Shown one piece after another: positions 19,523-28,606 of a stretch of 64,000 nucleotides of DNA. The notes beneath the pieces were generated by a model that saw nothing but the letters and a program-made list of their open reading frames with translations, had not been told where the DNA came from and did no database searches. The DNA lies in NCBI RefSeq assembly GCF_019977235.1, contig NZ_AP024646.1:1302001-1366000 (forward strand). Reading direction: 5' to 3'. The first letter of the stretch is position 1. Each line of letters starts with the position of its first letter. The stretch comes from Arthrobacter sp. StoSoilB5 (GTDB taxonomy: Bacteria; Actinomycetota; Actinomycetes; Actinomycetales; Micrococcaceae). Made by a program: the position numbers and the translations under genes.

Positions 19523-20713
19523 TTACCTACCCGTGATTCCTGCGTGTTGGAACACCAAAGCGGCTGCTCCAAGTGCTTCTGCTCGCGCTCCCAAAGACGA
19601 CATTGCGAGGTGCGTTGTTTCGCCCACAACGGGTACGGCGTGCCGCACAAGCCCCCTTCGAATGGGGTCCAAGAGGAGGTCTCCGAGGCCCGCCAGCGGA
19701 CCGCCCACCACGATTACCTCAGGGTTGATCAAGTTGGCGACGTTGCCCAGCGCGCGCCCAACGGCAAGGCCGGCATCATCCACTACGCGCTGGGTTGCGG
19801 AGTCGCCTGCGAGGCAATTCCGGACAATGTCCTGTGGTGTCAGCGATGTCTCTTTACCGCGACCCAACAGCTCAATCATGGTGGTGGTGGAGGCGATGGT
19901 TTCGAGGCAGCCACGGTTGCCACAGCGGCACACCAACCCGTGCTCGTGAATGGTCGCGTGGCCGATTTCGCCTGTGATCCCCACGTTCCCGTAGTAGGGC
20001 ACTCCGTTCAGGATCAGGCCGGAACCAATGCCTGATCCGATCTTGAGGAACATCAGGTTGGACACGCCGCTATGGGGTCCCCAGGTCACCTCTGACAAGG
20101 CCCCGAGATTGGCGTCGTTATCAACAAAGACGGGACAATTCAGGGCTTCCTCAAGCCTATGGAGAATGTCGATTCCCACCCATTCGGGCAGGATGGCACC
20201 TTGCGCAACGGTGCCTGTCCTGCGGTCAATGGGGCCTGGGATGCCCGCTCCTGCTCCCACAACCGCGCTGGGATCGATGCCGTTTTCGGCGAGCAATCGC
20301 CCAAGTAGCCGGACGGCTGCGGCGATGCCTTCTTCTGCATGGTGGCCCAGCGGAAGCTCAATGAAATCCTCGGCAATAACGTGGTATCCCAGCGACGCCA
20401 GGACCACCCTCAGATGGCGTCGTCCGAAGTCGATTCCGACGGCGACCGCACCGTTGCTGTTCAACCTCACGTTGGTTGCGCGGCGGCCGGAGCTGGTGGT
20501 CGGCTCCGTGGACACGAGGCCTGCGTCCTGCATGATTTTAACGATGTTGGACACCGTGGCGGTGGAGAGTCCAGTCTGCCTGGACAGCTCGGCTTGCGTT
20601 GACGGCCCGCTCAACAAGCACTCGATAATCCGTTGCTGGTTCAGGTGCCGGAGCGCGGACTGCGAGCCGGGTTTTCGTGGTTGGCTCTTCGTTGAGCGCT
20701 GCATAGCGGGCAT
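19523..20713 (-). CDS. ROK-family transcriptional repressor
   Basis: A 396-residue regulator with an N-terminal winged helix-turn-helix (about residues 20-75, TQAELSRQTGLSTATVSNIV) and a sugar-kinase-like ROK domain. The ROK domain has AVGIDFGRRHLRVVLA, GAGIPGPIDRRTGTV, DNDANLGALSE and the zinc motif CRCGNRGCLE. It lies just upstream of the importer operon in the same direction. The same operator sequence precedes both transcription units, so it probably represses itself and the importer until a sugar binds. XylR/NagC-like regulators work this way; the inducer here is unknown. Confidence 0.9.
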   Translation of the reverse strand: MPAMQRSTKSQPRKPGSQSALRHLNQQRIIECLLSGPSTQAELSRQTGLSTATVSNIVKIMQDAGLVSTEPTTSSGRRATNVRLNSNGAVAVGIDFGRRHLRVVLASLGYHVIAEDFIELPLGHHAEEGIAAAVRLLGRLLAENGIDPSAVVGAGAGIPGPIDRRTGTVAQGAILPEWVGIDILHRLEEALNCPVFVDNDANLGALSEVTWGPHSGVSNLMFLKIGSGIGSGLILNGVPYYGNVGITGEIGHATIHEHGLVCRCGNRGCLETIASTTTMIELLGRGKETSLTPQDIVRNCLAGDSATQRVVDDAGLAVGRALGNVANLINPEVIVVGGPLAGLGDLLLDPIRRGLVRHAVPVVGETTHLAMSSLGARAEALGAAALVFQHAGITGR

Positions 20714-21033
20714 GACAAGAAGATTGCCCCAAAAGCAACCTTGTAGTCAAGAAGTGAACACAAGGTGTCAAGCATTCCCGACATTCTCCAACGCAATGGG
20801 GGGCCGCTCCTAGTGGTTGCGGGGCCTGGTTTGCGTGGCAAATGCCGGGAATGGGACGCAGAGCGGGCCTCGCAAGGGAAGGTGGGATCCCGCGTTCCGT
20901 GCAATGCGTCCTGCTTGTTGCATTCGCGGGTCCAAATGCCCCGATGCACGTGCCGCACCCCGTGCCTACGCTGGAATCAAGAAATAATCCTGCGCCATCA
21001 AAGCCAGGATCGGCTGAAACCAAGGTGGTAAAG
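20714..21033. other. Intergenic region between ROK gene and C-N hydrolase gene
   Basis: About 320 bp without a convincing gene. It holds the ROK gene promoter and operator at its left end. The frame of the hydrolase stays open through most of it, but the encoded residues do not look like the nitrilase fold and there is a good ribosome binding site only at 21022. I see no clear promoter for the hydrolase. Confidence 0.6.
20740..20764. promoter_or_regulatory. ROK operator in front of the ROK gene
   Basis: The second copy of the 25-bp inverted repeat (CTTG arms, GTCAAG core). On the minus strand it covers a -35-like TTGACT, and a -10-like CAATCT follows 18 bases later, so binding would be autorepressive. 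It differs from the first copy at positions 6, 14, 15 and 22. Confidence 0.75.
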
Positions 21034-21837
21034 ATGCTGCTATCCGTCCTGCAGGCCAACGCTTCCGTCCTGGACGTTGAGGCCAACCTGCGCACAATCG
21101 ACGACGCCGCCCGGCGCGCCGCACAGGCGGGGGCCGGGCTGCTCCTAACGCCGGAGCTCTTCCCGGTGGGATACGCACCGCTGCGGCTTCACGCCGAATT
21201 GGACCCGGCAACACTTCCCGGCATCCGCGGACGCCTCGCTGGCATTGCCCGCCGGCACAATATTGGACTCGTTTACAGCCTTCCGGCGCAGGCTGCCGAG
21301 CACGGCGGCTGGCACATCACTGCTACCCTCGTGGACGCCAACGGCAAGGAACTCCTCAACTATGCCAAGGTCCACCTCTTTGGCGCGGAGGAGCGCAAGG
21401 CGTTCGTCGGCGCTCAAGAACCTCCCGCCGTCGTGGATTTCAACGGGATCCGCACATCGCTGCTGATTTGCTACGACGTTGAGTTCCCGGAGGCAGTCCG
21501 GGCCGCAGCTACGCGCGGGGCCGAACTCCTGCTGGTCCCAACTGCTCTGTCCATGGGCTTCGACAACGTGCCACAGGTGCTCATCCGTGCCCGCGCCGTG
21601 GAGAGCCAGCTCAATGTGGCCTACGCCAACCACAGCGGGCACGAGGACATCTACAACTTCCTGGGCGGCAGCGTTGTCGCAGGCCCCGATGGCTCGTTGC
21701 TCGCAGCGGCAGGGGAGTCGGCGGCGCTCCTGTTCGCGGAAGTGGGCACGGAAACAGTGAAAGCGGCACGCGACGAAGTCCCTTATCTGCGCGAGCGGCG
21801 CCCGGAGCTTTACCGGGAGTGGGAGGCCGGCGCCTAA
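21034..21837 (+). CDS. Carbon-nitrogen hydrolase, 5-aminovaleramidase (DavA)-like amidase
   Basis: Predicted to hydrolyse a short amide to its acid plus ammonia. The 267-residue nitrilase fold has the catalytic triad Glu41 (TPELFP), Lys112 (LNYAKVHLFG) and Cys146 (LLICYDVEFPE). The residues around Lys and Cys, and the later RARAVESQ and YANHSG, closely resemble Pseudomonas DavA as I remember it. A DavB-like monooxygenase, which would make the amide substrate, lies 4.5 kb downstream. The start ATG 21034 follows AAGGTGG. Its stop overlaps the PucR-type gene by 4 bp, tail to tail. Other omega-amidase or beta-ureidopropionase-like roles are possible. Confidence 0.75.
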   Translation: MLLSVLQANASVLDVEANLRTIDDAARRAAQAGAGLLLTPELFPVGYAPLRLHAELDPATLPGIRGRLAGIARRHNIGLVYSLPAQAAEHGGWHITATLVDANGKELLNYAKVHLFGAEERKAFVGAQEPPAVVDFNGIRTSLLICYDVEFPEAVRAAATRGAELLLVPTALSMGFDNVPQVLIRARAVESQLNVAYANHSGHEDIYNFLGGSVVAGPDGSLLAAAGESAALLFAEVGTETVKAARDEVPYLRERRPELYREWEAGA

Positions 21838-23459
21838 GCACCCCTTCCGTCGGGCCCGGACAATCCGGCAACCAACTCATCCGCGTACTGCAGCGCGATC
21901 CATAGTTCTGCACGGACCTGTGCCTGGTTGAGGTCCTTGTCGAGCAGCTCACCGAGGACGCCTATTTGCCGGCGGACGCTGTTGCGGTGCAGGCCCAGCA
22001 GCTTGGCGGAACCGTCCCAGCTGCCGTTTTCGCTGAGCCACCCGCGCAGCACCGACAGGAGGGAGTCGCGGCGGTCAGATTCCAAGGACAACACCGGGGC
22101 AAGGAGGCGCTCAGCCAGCATGGTCCCTGCCTCGCGTCCCAGAAGACCAGTCACAGACCACTGCACTTCGTCCACGCGGACACTCTTTCCGCTCGACAAC
22201 ACCCGCCCGCGCAGCGAACTTACCCGCTGATACGCCGCGGCAAGCCCGGTGAGTTCGGTGGGCTCGCCGATCGCCAGCCTCCATCCAAGCTTTTCGACGT
22301 CGGCAAGCAGCGCGTCGTCCACCTTCAAACGGGTGATGGCCGCGAAGCCGTAGTCGGTTATTTCCACAAGCTTGGTATCGAACAACCTCCGCCACTGCAA
22401 CAGCTCGCGGACCGGGCCGTCGCCGGCAGGCCAGTCCGGGGAGTCCGCCTTGATGCCCTGCACAACCCGCATTTGGCCGGAGCGGGTGGAGGAGAGGCTT
22501 TGCGCCAGCAGGTCCTTGAGCCCGTTGATGTGCTTGGTGGGGCCTGTGGTCAGCGTGTCCGGATGCAGGAGCAGCGCCGTGGCCAGCTGGCTCGGAGCCA
22601 GGGATCCGCTGGTCCGTTGCCGCACCAGTAGCTCCAGCAAACCCACCGCCGACTGCACCACGTTGTTCTGGGCTGGCGTCAGCGGGGCGTCCGAGCCAAG
22701 AATCAGCGCCCCGAGGTTGGCATCCTTGGTGCTGCGCAGAGGATGACCGAACACCAGGGCGGAACCAGGCTGCTCGAAACCATCCATCTCCACGCGCGGT
22801 CCGCTGCCTGTCAGCAGCCGCTCCAGCAGCGGCGCCAGCAGGGAATGCTCGACGCCGGTGCTGCCGCCGGCATTGTGCCCGCGCGCCCGCACCCGTCCGT
22901 CCGCCCCTACCAGCAGCGCCCACACGGGCACCCGCTGGACCAGGGCTGCCAGCAATTCGTGTTCCGGCCTGGGGGAGAGGACTGCCCGCATGAGTTGGCG
23001 GTTGGTTTCGGCCAGCTGTCGGAACACCCGGGCGTTGTCCGATTCCAGGAGCTGGGAGAATTCCAGGCCAACCGCGGCGAAGGGAAGGGACTCAGGTACC
23101 TCGAAAAGGGTGAGGTTGTGCCTCCGGCAAGCGTCGAGGAGTACGTCGGGGACGGCGTCGAAATAGGGCCTGATGCCAAATCCGAGCGCCGCCACCTTCG
23201 CATCCACCAACCGACGCACGTAGGCGTCCACGTTGGCCGCCGAGCCGCCTTCCCCAAGGAAAGGCAGCCCGGCGGTGAGCAGGAACTCGCCCTCGGGAAG
23301 ATACGGCGTGGGGTCTTCCAACTCGCTGGGTTCCACCCACCGGAGCAGCGAGGCGCCGCTGCCGCCGTCGTGAAGCATTTTCAGCTCGGGCGGCAGCTGC
23401 TCCAGGAACTGCTCCAGCGTGACAAAACTCAGGCGGGCGGTGGCGGGCTCAGGCAACAT
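21834..23459 (-). CDS. PucR-family transcriptional regulator
   Basis: A 541-residue regulator. The N-terminal PucR/purine-catabolism domain (about 10-130) contains GFGIRPYFDAVPDVLLDACRR, the middle is GGDEF-like or ligand-sensing, and the C-terminal HTH_30 domain is seen as WDGSAKLLGLHRNSVRRQIGVL. The start ATG overlaps the end of the racemase gene by 11 bp, preceded by AGGA, so the two are co-transcribed and probably coupled. PucR proteins usually activate nitrogen or amino-acid catabolic genes nearby; the permease-monooxygenase pair and the amidase are the likely targets. Confidence 0.88.
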   Translation of the reverse strand: MLPEPATARLSFVTLEQFLEQLPPELKMLHDGGSGASLLRWVEPSELEDPTPYLPEGEFLLTAGLPFLGEGGSAANVDAYVRRLVDAKVAALGFGIRPYFDAVPDVLLDACRRHNLTLFEVPESLPFAAVGLEFSQLLESDNARVFRQLAETNRQLMRAVLSPRPEHELLAALVQRVPVWALLVGADGRVRARGHNAGGSTGVEHSLLAPLLERLLTGSGPRVEMDGFEQPGSALVFGHPLRSTKDANLGALILGSDAPLTPAQNNVVQSAVGLLELLVRQRTSGSLAPSQLATALLLHPDTLTTGPTKHINGLKDLLAQSLSSTRSGQMRVVQGIKADSPDWPAGDGPVRELLQWRRLFDTKLVEITDYGFAAITRLKVDDALLADVEKLGWRLAIGEPTELTGLAAAYQRVSSLRGRVLSSGKSVRVDEVQWSVTGLLGREAGTMLAERLLAPVLSLESDRRDSLLSVLRGWLSENGSWDGSAKLLGLHRNSVRRQIGVLGELLDKDLNQAQVRAELWIALQYADELVAGLSGPDGRGA

Positions 23460-24687
23460 TGTCCTGCCCGGCAGTTGCCGGCTCCTGGTAGTCAGGGCAC
23501 TCGTAGGCGGCGTCCCCAGCGGCATAGACGCGTGACAGCCGCGGCGCGATCCTGTTGATGATCTCATCCCCATGGCTGCCGATCGCGGCGCCCCAATCGT
23601 CGGCGCTCGCCGCACCGGTGGCGGGGTCGCCGAACAACACGGCAGTATCGCCGACATCGATCCCGGTGGCGTCCGGTCCCAGGTCCACCATGAATTGGTC
23701 CATGCAGACCTTGCCGATGACCGGGACGCTTCGCCCTCCGATGTTCACTACCGAGCGGCCACTGATGCCTTTCGGGATGCCGTCCGCATAGCCGAGGGGA
23801 ATGAGCCCCAGGTATCGGGGTTCATAGGTGATGGCTTGGTGCTCGTAGCTGACGCCCGTACCCGCGGGGACTTTCTTGACCATTACCAGCGGCGCCGTGA
23901 CGCTGAGGGCGGGCCTCAATCCGAAGTCGGTCGGATTGAGGTGGTCTGCTGGCGCGAGGCCGTAGATTGCCAGTCCCGCCCGGACCATGTCGAAGTGGAA
24001 TTCCGGCCGGTCCAGGATGTTGGCCGAGCTGGAAACGTGCCGGAGTTGAGGGTTCAGTCCGGCCTCGCGCGCCTCGCGGACGGCGTCCTCGAACTCGGCG
24101 ACGGCGCTGGCGTTGCCAGGATGCGCGGGTACGTCTGCCCACGCCAAATGGGTCCAGATGCCGCGTACCAGGACGGTGCCGTCCACTTCTGCTTGGCGGG
24201 CATGCGCTACGAGCTCAGCCCAATCCTCCTGTCGCGCCCCGCCGCGGCTGAGTCCGCTGTCAAGCTCAAGATGCACGACGGCGGGACGGCCCAGGCGTTC
24301 GGCGATACCTGCCAGCACCTGCAGCTGGTGGACGCTGCCGAGGGACACATCGATGTCGTTTTCCAGGGCTTCCAGGATGGTGTCGCTCGTCTGGGATGCC
24401 AGATACAGCCACGAAAGGATCGGCTCAGTGATGCCGGCTTTGCGGAGTGCGGTGGCTTCCGTGAGCTGCGCGGTTCCGAGCCAGTCGGCTCCTGAAGCGA
24501 CGGCCGTGCGGGCGACTTCCACGAGGCCATGACCGTAGGCGTTGCCCTTCACCACGGCCATGAAGAAGGGTGCCTTGGTCCGGTTCTTCAGGGCCTTGAT
24601 GTTGTCTGAAATGGCGGACAGGTCCACTTTGACCTGGCCGGAGAGGGCCAGCGAACCGCCCTCTTGGTACTGTGCAATACGTCTCAT
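23449..24687 (-). CDS. alr: Alanine racemase-family PLP enzyme
   Basis: Interconverts L- and D-amino acids, alanine by default. The 412-residue protein has the PLP lysine Lys47 in AVVKGNAYGHG and the catalytic tyrosine Tyr281 in GVSYEHQ. It also has the LSRGG and MVRAGLAIYG stretches and a C-terminal CMDQFMVDLG. The gene is not beside tsaE/tsaB as the cell-wall alr often is. Instead it is divergent from an amino-acid permease and monooxygenase and co-transcribed with their likely regulator. It could therefore be a catabolic or broad-range racemase. The start ATG lies 8 bases after a -10-like TATAGT, suggesting no or almost no leader. Confidence 0.85.
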   Translation of the reverse strand: MRRIAQYQEGGSLALSGQVKVDLSAISDNIKALKNRTKAPFFMAVVKGNAYGHGLVEVARTAVASGADWLGTAQLTEATALRKAGITEPILSWLYLASQTSDTILEALENDIDVSLGSVHQLQVLAGIAERLGRPAVVHLELDSGLSRGGARQEDWAELVAHARQAEVDGTVLVRGIWTHLAWADVPAHPGNASAVAEFEDAVREAREAGLNPQLRHVSSSANILDRPEFHFDMVRAGLAIYGLAPADHLNPTDFGLRPALSVTAPLVMVKKVPAGTGVSYEHQAITYEPRYLGLIPLGYADGIPKGISGRSVVNIGGRSVPVIGKVCMDQFMVDLGPDATGIDVGDTAVLFGDPATGAASADDWGAAIGSHGDEIINRIAPRLSRVYAAGDAAYECPDYQEPATAGQDNVA

Positions 24688-24785
24688 GGTTGAACACTAT
24701 AGGTCATTTTGCACCATTGTGAGAGGTGGCTCACATGCCAGTCTTGTGGAGGGGAAATCGAAACTACTTTGAAGGGACGTCAAGG

Positions 24786-26312
24786 GTGACTGTGCCTGTG
24801 AACACTCAAAACTCAACGGCGACGAGCATGGCCAGGCCAAGCCTCGGTGCCCAACTCCTGCGCCGCAAGCCGATCGGGCAGATGGCCAGCGAGGCCGGAA
24901 CCGGCGAAGGCGGCACCCCGCTGGTACGCAGCTTCGGCGTCCTGCAGTTGACCATGATCAGCGTCGGAGCAACACTGGGCACCGGCATCCTGGTGATCCT
25001 TGGGGAGTCCGTGCCGCTGGCAGGTCCGGCCATCTGGATCTCCTTCGTGATCGCTGGTTTGGCTGCGCTTTTCTCGGCCGTGTCCTACGCGGAAATGGCC
25101 GGGCTGGTCCCGGTGGCAGGTTCCAGCTACTCCTACTCTTACGCCACCATGGGCGAGGGCATGGCCTGGATCTGCGGCTGGTGCCTGGTGCTGGAATACG
25201 CGGTCTCCGTGGCAGCTGTAGCTGTAGGCGCGGGCCAGTACGTCAACGAGACCTTGGCTGCGTTTGGACAGGTCCTGCCCGAGGCCATGAGCCAGCCCCC
25301 GGGCGATGGTGGGGTGGTGAATATTCCCGCCATGGTGATCGTGGTTCTTGCCATGATCCTGCTGGTACGGGGCGCCCGTGAAAGTGCATGGATCAACACC
25401 GCGATCGTCATCATCAAGGTGGGCATCCTGATCTTCTTCTGCGCAGTGGCTTTCACAGCCTTCAACGCCGGCAACTTCGAGCCCCTCATGCCCATGGGCG
25501 CAGCCGGTGTCTCTGCTGCAGCGTCAAGCGTGTTCTTCTCCTACATCGGGTTCGATGCCGCCTCCACCGCTGGCGAGGAAGCCAGGAACCCCAAGCGGGA
25601 CCTGCCCCGCGCCATCATGCTCTCCATGGTGATTGTCACCAGCATCTATGTCCTGGTTTCCGTTGCCGCCATCGGTGCCCGTCCCTGGGGCTGGTTCGAT
25701 GGCACGGAAGCTGCCCTGGTCCAGATTCTGCACGAGATCACCGGCCAGCCCTGGATCGCGCTGGTCTTCTCTGCCGGTGCAGTGCTTGCCATCGCCAGCA
25801 TCGTGCTGACGGTGCTTTACGGCCAGACCCGCATCCTGCTATCGATGTCCCGCGACGGCATGGTGCCCAAGGTCTTTGGCCGCGTCTCCCGCCGCACCGG
25901 CACGCCAGTTGCCGGAACCCTGATAGTAGGTACCGCCGTCGCACTCACCGCCGGCTTGGTCCCGCTGGGTGCGTTGGCAGACGCCACCAGCATCGGCACG
26001 CTCTTTGCCTTCGCGCTGGTCAACGTCGCCGTGATCTATCTGCGGCGGAACCGCCCTGACCTTGACCGCAGCTTCAAGGTCCCCCTGTACCCGATCACTC
26101 CGATCCTGGGCACGCTCATGTGTGCTTTCCTGATGCTCAACCTCGGCGCCGATACCTGGATCACCTTCGGGGTCTGGATGCTCGTGGGCATCGCCATCTA
26201 CTTCGGCTATGGACGCCGGAATTCCAAGGTAGCCGCGCTCAGCGATCAGGACTACCGTGAACTGACCACCACCAGGGCCGTGAGCCCGGAACCCGTGAAG
26301 GCCGCAAACTGA
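24786..26312 (+). CDS. APC-superfamily amino acid permease
   Basis: A 508-residue transporter with about twelve membrane segments. The APC start motif is FGVLQLTMISVGATLGTGILVILG, and later YIGFDAASTAGEEARNPKRDLPRAI marks the cationic-amino-acid-transporter-like (CAT) branch, which suits lysine or arginine. The start GTG 24786 follows GAAGGG; an earlier ATG at 24726 lacks a site. Its stop overlaps the monooxygenase ATG by one base (TGATG), so the two are coupled: uptake followed by oxidation of the same amino acid is the simplest reading. Confidence 0.85.
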   Translation: MTVPVNTQNSTATSMARPSLGAQLLRRKPIGQMASEAGTGEGGTPLVRSFGVLQLTMISVGATLGTGILVILGESVPLAGPAIWISFVIAGLAALFSAVSYAEMAGLVPVAGSSYSYSYATMGEGMAWICGWCLVLEYAVSVAAVAVGAGQYVNETLAAFGQVLPEAMSQPPGDGGVVNIPAMVIVVLAMILLVRGARESAWINTAIVIIKVGILIFFCAVAFTAFNAGNFEPLMPMGAAGVSAAASSVFFSYIGFDAASTAGEEARNPKRDLPRAIMLSMVIVTSIYVLVSVAAIGARPWGWFDGTEAALVQILHEITGQPWIALVFSAGAVLAIASIVLTVLYGQTRILLSMSRDGMVPKVFGRVSRRTGTPVAGTLIVGTAVALTAGLVPLGALADATSIGTLFAFALVNVAVIYLRRNRPDLDRSFKVPLYPITPILGTLMCAFLMLNLGADTWITFGVWMLVGIAIYFGYGRRNSKVAALSDQDYRELTTTRAVSPEPVKAAN

Positions 26313-28012
26313 TGACCATCGCCACCGAACTACCCCTCGTTGAAGCCCCTGCCGGCGAGGCCGCTGAAGCCCCCATCACCATGCTGAACCCGGACTTCCC
26401 GTTCAGCTACGACCATTACCTCGCGCACCCGGACGGGCTCGGCGTCCTCCCGGAAGACCGCTACGGCACGGAAGTCGCCGTCATCGGTGCAGGCCTTTCC
26501 GGGCTCGTCACGGCCTATGAGCTGATGAAGCTCGGCCTCAAGCCTGTCATCTACGAGGCCGACCAGATCGGTGGCCGGCTGAGGACCGCCAGCTTCCCAT
26601 CCGCTCCCGGTGTAGTGGCAGACCTTGGTGGCATGCGCTTCCCGGTTTCCGGCAAGGCCTTCTACCACTACGTGGACCTGCTTGGGCTGGAAACGCATGA
26701 CTTCCCCAACCCGATGGCCCCGGCGACGTCCAGCACGGTGATCGAACTCGCCGGCAAGAAGCACTACGCCACCACGGCGGACGAGCTACCGGAATTCTTC
26801 CGCGAAGTGGCCGACGCCTGGAAGGCTGCCATCAACGATGGCGCTGCTTTCGCGCAAATGCAGGAAGCCATCAAGGCCCGTGATACCAAACGGATCAAGG
26901 AACTCTGGAACGCCCTCCTGCCCGAACTGGACGAGCAGACGTTCTACGGATTCATCGCAGCCAGCAAGTCCTTCAAGGAGGCCGGCTTCGCCCACCGCGA
27001 AGCCTTCGGCCAGGTGGGCTTCGGCACCGGTGGCTGGGACACCGATTTCCCCAACTCCATCCTGGAGATCCTCCGGGTTGTCTACACCGACGCAGACGAC
27101 CAGCACCGGCTCATAGCGGGAGGAGCGCAAAGGCTCCCCGAGGCATTGTGGAACCACGCGCCGTCGGACCTTAAGTACTGGCCGCAAGGCACCTCGCTGG
27201 CGTCGCTGCACTCTGGCTCGCCGCGCGGAGCCGTGGACAATATTCGCCGGGCGGATAACGGGGACCTGGTAGTCCGCGAAAACTGGGGACGCGAGGCCAC
27301 CTACGAAGCGGTGGTGACCACGTGCCAGTCGTGGCTGCTGTCCACGCGGATCCACACCGAGGAGGCGCTGTTCCCGGCCGAGCTGTGGACGGCGATCGAG
27401 CGCTCGCACTACATGCAGTCGTCCAAGACGTTCGTGATGGTGGATCGGCCGTTCTGGAAGGACATCGATCCCGAGACCGGGCGGGAAGTCCTGTCCATGA
27501 CTCTCACCGACCGCCTCAACCGGGCCACATACTTGCTCGACGACGGCCCTGACAAGCCCGCCGTCATCCTCCTGTCCTATACATGGAACGATGACGCGCT
27601 GAAATGGCTTGCCCTCACTGCTGAGGAACGCGTCAAGCTCATGTTGCATTCGTTGGAGCAGATCTACCCGGGCGTGGACATCGCCAGCCACATCGTGGGG
27701 CAGCCGATCACCGTGTCCTGGGAAGCAGACCCCAACTTCATGGGTGCCTTCAAAGCCAACCTGCCGGGGCATTACCGGTACCAGCAGCGGCTCTTCACAC
27801 ATTTCAAGCAAGATGAGCTGCCGGAGAGCCAGCGTGGCATCTTCCTCGCCGGCGACGACGTTTCCTTCACCGCTGGCTGGGCCGAGGGCGCCGTGACCAC
27901 GGGCCTGAACGCCGTGTGGGGTGTGGTGAACCACTTGGGTGGATCCTCTGTTGCAAGCAACCCGGGTCCGGGCGACCTGCTGGACGAGTTCGGCCCGATC
28001 AGCCTGGACTAG
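26312..28012 (+). CDS. Flavin amino-acid 2-monooxygenase, lysine 2-monooxygenase (DavB)-like
   Basis: Predicted to convert an L-amino acid with O2 into the shortened amide, CO2 and water. The 566-residue protein has the FAD-binding motif VAVIGAGLSGLVTAYELM (about residue 55), GGMRFPVSGKAFYHYVD, YMQSSKTFVMVDRPFWKD and the C-terminal FAD segment GIFLAGDDVSFTAGWAEGAV. From memory these stretches and the PGPGDLLDEFGPISLD tail match Pseudomonas DavB more closely than IaaM, but both belong to the same family. Tryptophan, phenylalanine or arginine remain possible substrates. It is second in an operon with the permease, and a terminator follows. Confidence 0.8.
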   Translation: MTIATELPLVEAPAGEAAEAPITMLNPDFPFSYDHYLAHPDGLGVLPEDRYGTEVAVIGAGLSGLVTAYELMKLGLKPVIYEADQIGGRLRTASFPSAPGVVADLGGMRFPVSGKAFYHYVDLLGLETHDFPNPMAPATSSTVIELAGKKHYATTADELPEFFREVADAWKAAINDGAAFAQMQEAIKARDTKRIKELWNALLPELDEQTFYGFIAASKSFKEAGFAHREAFGQVGFGTGGWDTDFPNSILEILRVVYTDADDQHRLIAGGAQRLPEALWNHAPSDLKYWPQGTSLASLHSGSPRGAVDNIRRADNGDLVVRENWGREATYEAVVTTCQSWLLSTRIHTEEALFPAELWTAIERSHYMQSSKTFVMVDRPFWKDIDPETGREVLSMTLTDRLNRATYLLDDGPDKPAVILLSYTWNDDALKWLALTAEERVKLMLHSLEQIYPGVDIASHIVGQPITVSWEADPNFMGAFKANLPGHYRYQQRLFTHFKQDELPESQRGIFLAGDDVSFTAGWAEGAVTTGLNAVWGVVNHLGGSSVASNPGPGDLLDEFGPISLD

Positions 28013-28019
28013 ATGCGTT

Positions 28020-28060
28020 GCGGGGCCTGCCCTGCGTCCCAAACCAATCGCAGGCCCCGC
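28020..28060. terminator. Terminator between monooxygenase and carbonic anhydrase genes
   Basis: A perfect 11-bp stem, GCGGGGCCTGC with GCAGGCCCCGC, around a 19-nt loop lies between convergent genes. Bidirectional use is likely. Confidence 0.8.
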
Positions 28061-28067
28061 ATTGTCG

Positions 28068-28601
28068 TTAGGACGCGTGCATTTCCCGGTGCGCCGCGGC
28101 GAGCTCCTTGTAGTGGGCGGCGTTGTGCTTGACGCCGTCGAACTCTTCGTCGGTCAGTTCGCGGCGAACCTTGGCGGGGACTCCGGCCACGAGTGAGCGC
28201 GGGGGAATAACCGTGCCTTCCAGGACAACGGCGCCGGCTGCAATGAGCGAGCCCGTGCCGATCACTGCGCCGTTGAGGATGGTGGCGCTCATGCCGATGA
28301 GGCAGTCGTCCTCCACAGTGCAGCCGTGGACCACGGCGCTGTGGCCTACGCTTACGCGCTCGCCTACGGTGCAGGGGAAGCCGGGGTCGGCATGCAGGAC
28401 CACGTTGTCCTGCAGGTTCGATCCGGCGCCGACACTGATGGCGGCCGTATCTGCGCGCACGGACACACCATAGAAGGCGCTGGAGTCCTCGGCCAAGGTG
28501 GCCTTGCCGATGATCGATGCGGTTGGTGCCACGAAGGCAGATTCATGGATGGCCGGGGTGTCCCCGGCAAATGTGTAAGAGGGAGCCATGAGCCCCAGCA
28601 T
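28068..28601 (-). CDS. Gamma-class carbonic anhydrase-like hexapeptide protein
   Basis: A 177-residue left-handed beta-helix protein with hexapeptide repeats (residues about 20-150). The metal-site histidines are visible in NVVLHADPG, VSVGHSAVVHGC, in the spacing of the gamma-CA/YrdA/PaaY family. The typical end PPRSLVAGVPAKVRRELTDEE follows. It may hydrate CO2 or simply bind zinc; many family members have no proven activity. Met5 (28589) is an alternative start; both have only tight GGGG sites. A link with CO2 released by the adjacent monooxygenase is tempting but unsupported. Confidence 0.8.
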   Translation of the reverse strand: MLGLMAPSYTFAGDTPAIHESAFVAPTASIIGKATLAEDSSAFYGVSVRADTAAISVGAGSNLQDNVVLHADPGFPCTVGERVSVGHSAVVHGCTVEDDCLIGMSATILNGAVIGTGSLIAAGAVVLEGTVIPPRSLVAGVPAKVRRELTDEEFDGVKHNAAHYKELAAAHREMHAS

Positions 28602-28606
28602 AGTTC

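Noticed and set aside
20842..21033. N-terminal extension of the C-N hydrolase
   Set aside because: The extra 64 residues do not resemble the nitrilase fold, and the good ribosome binding site is at 21022.
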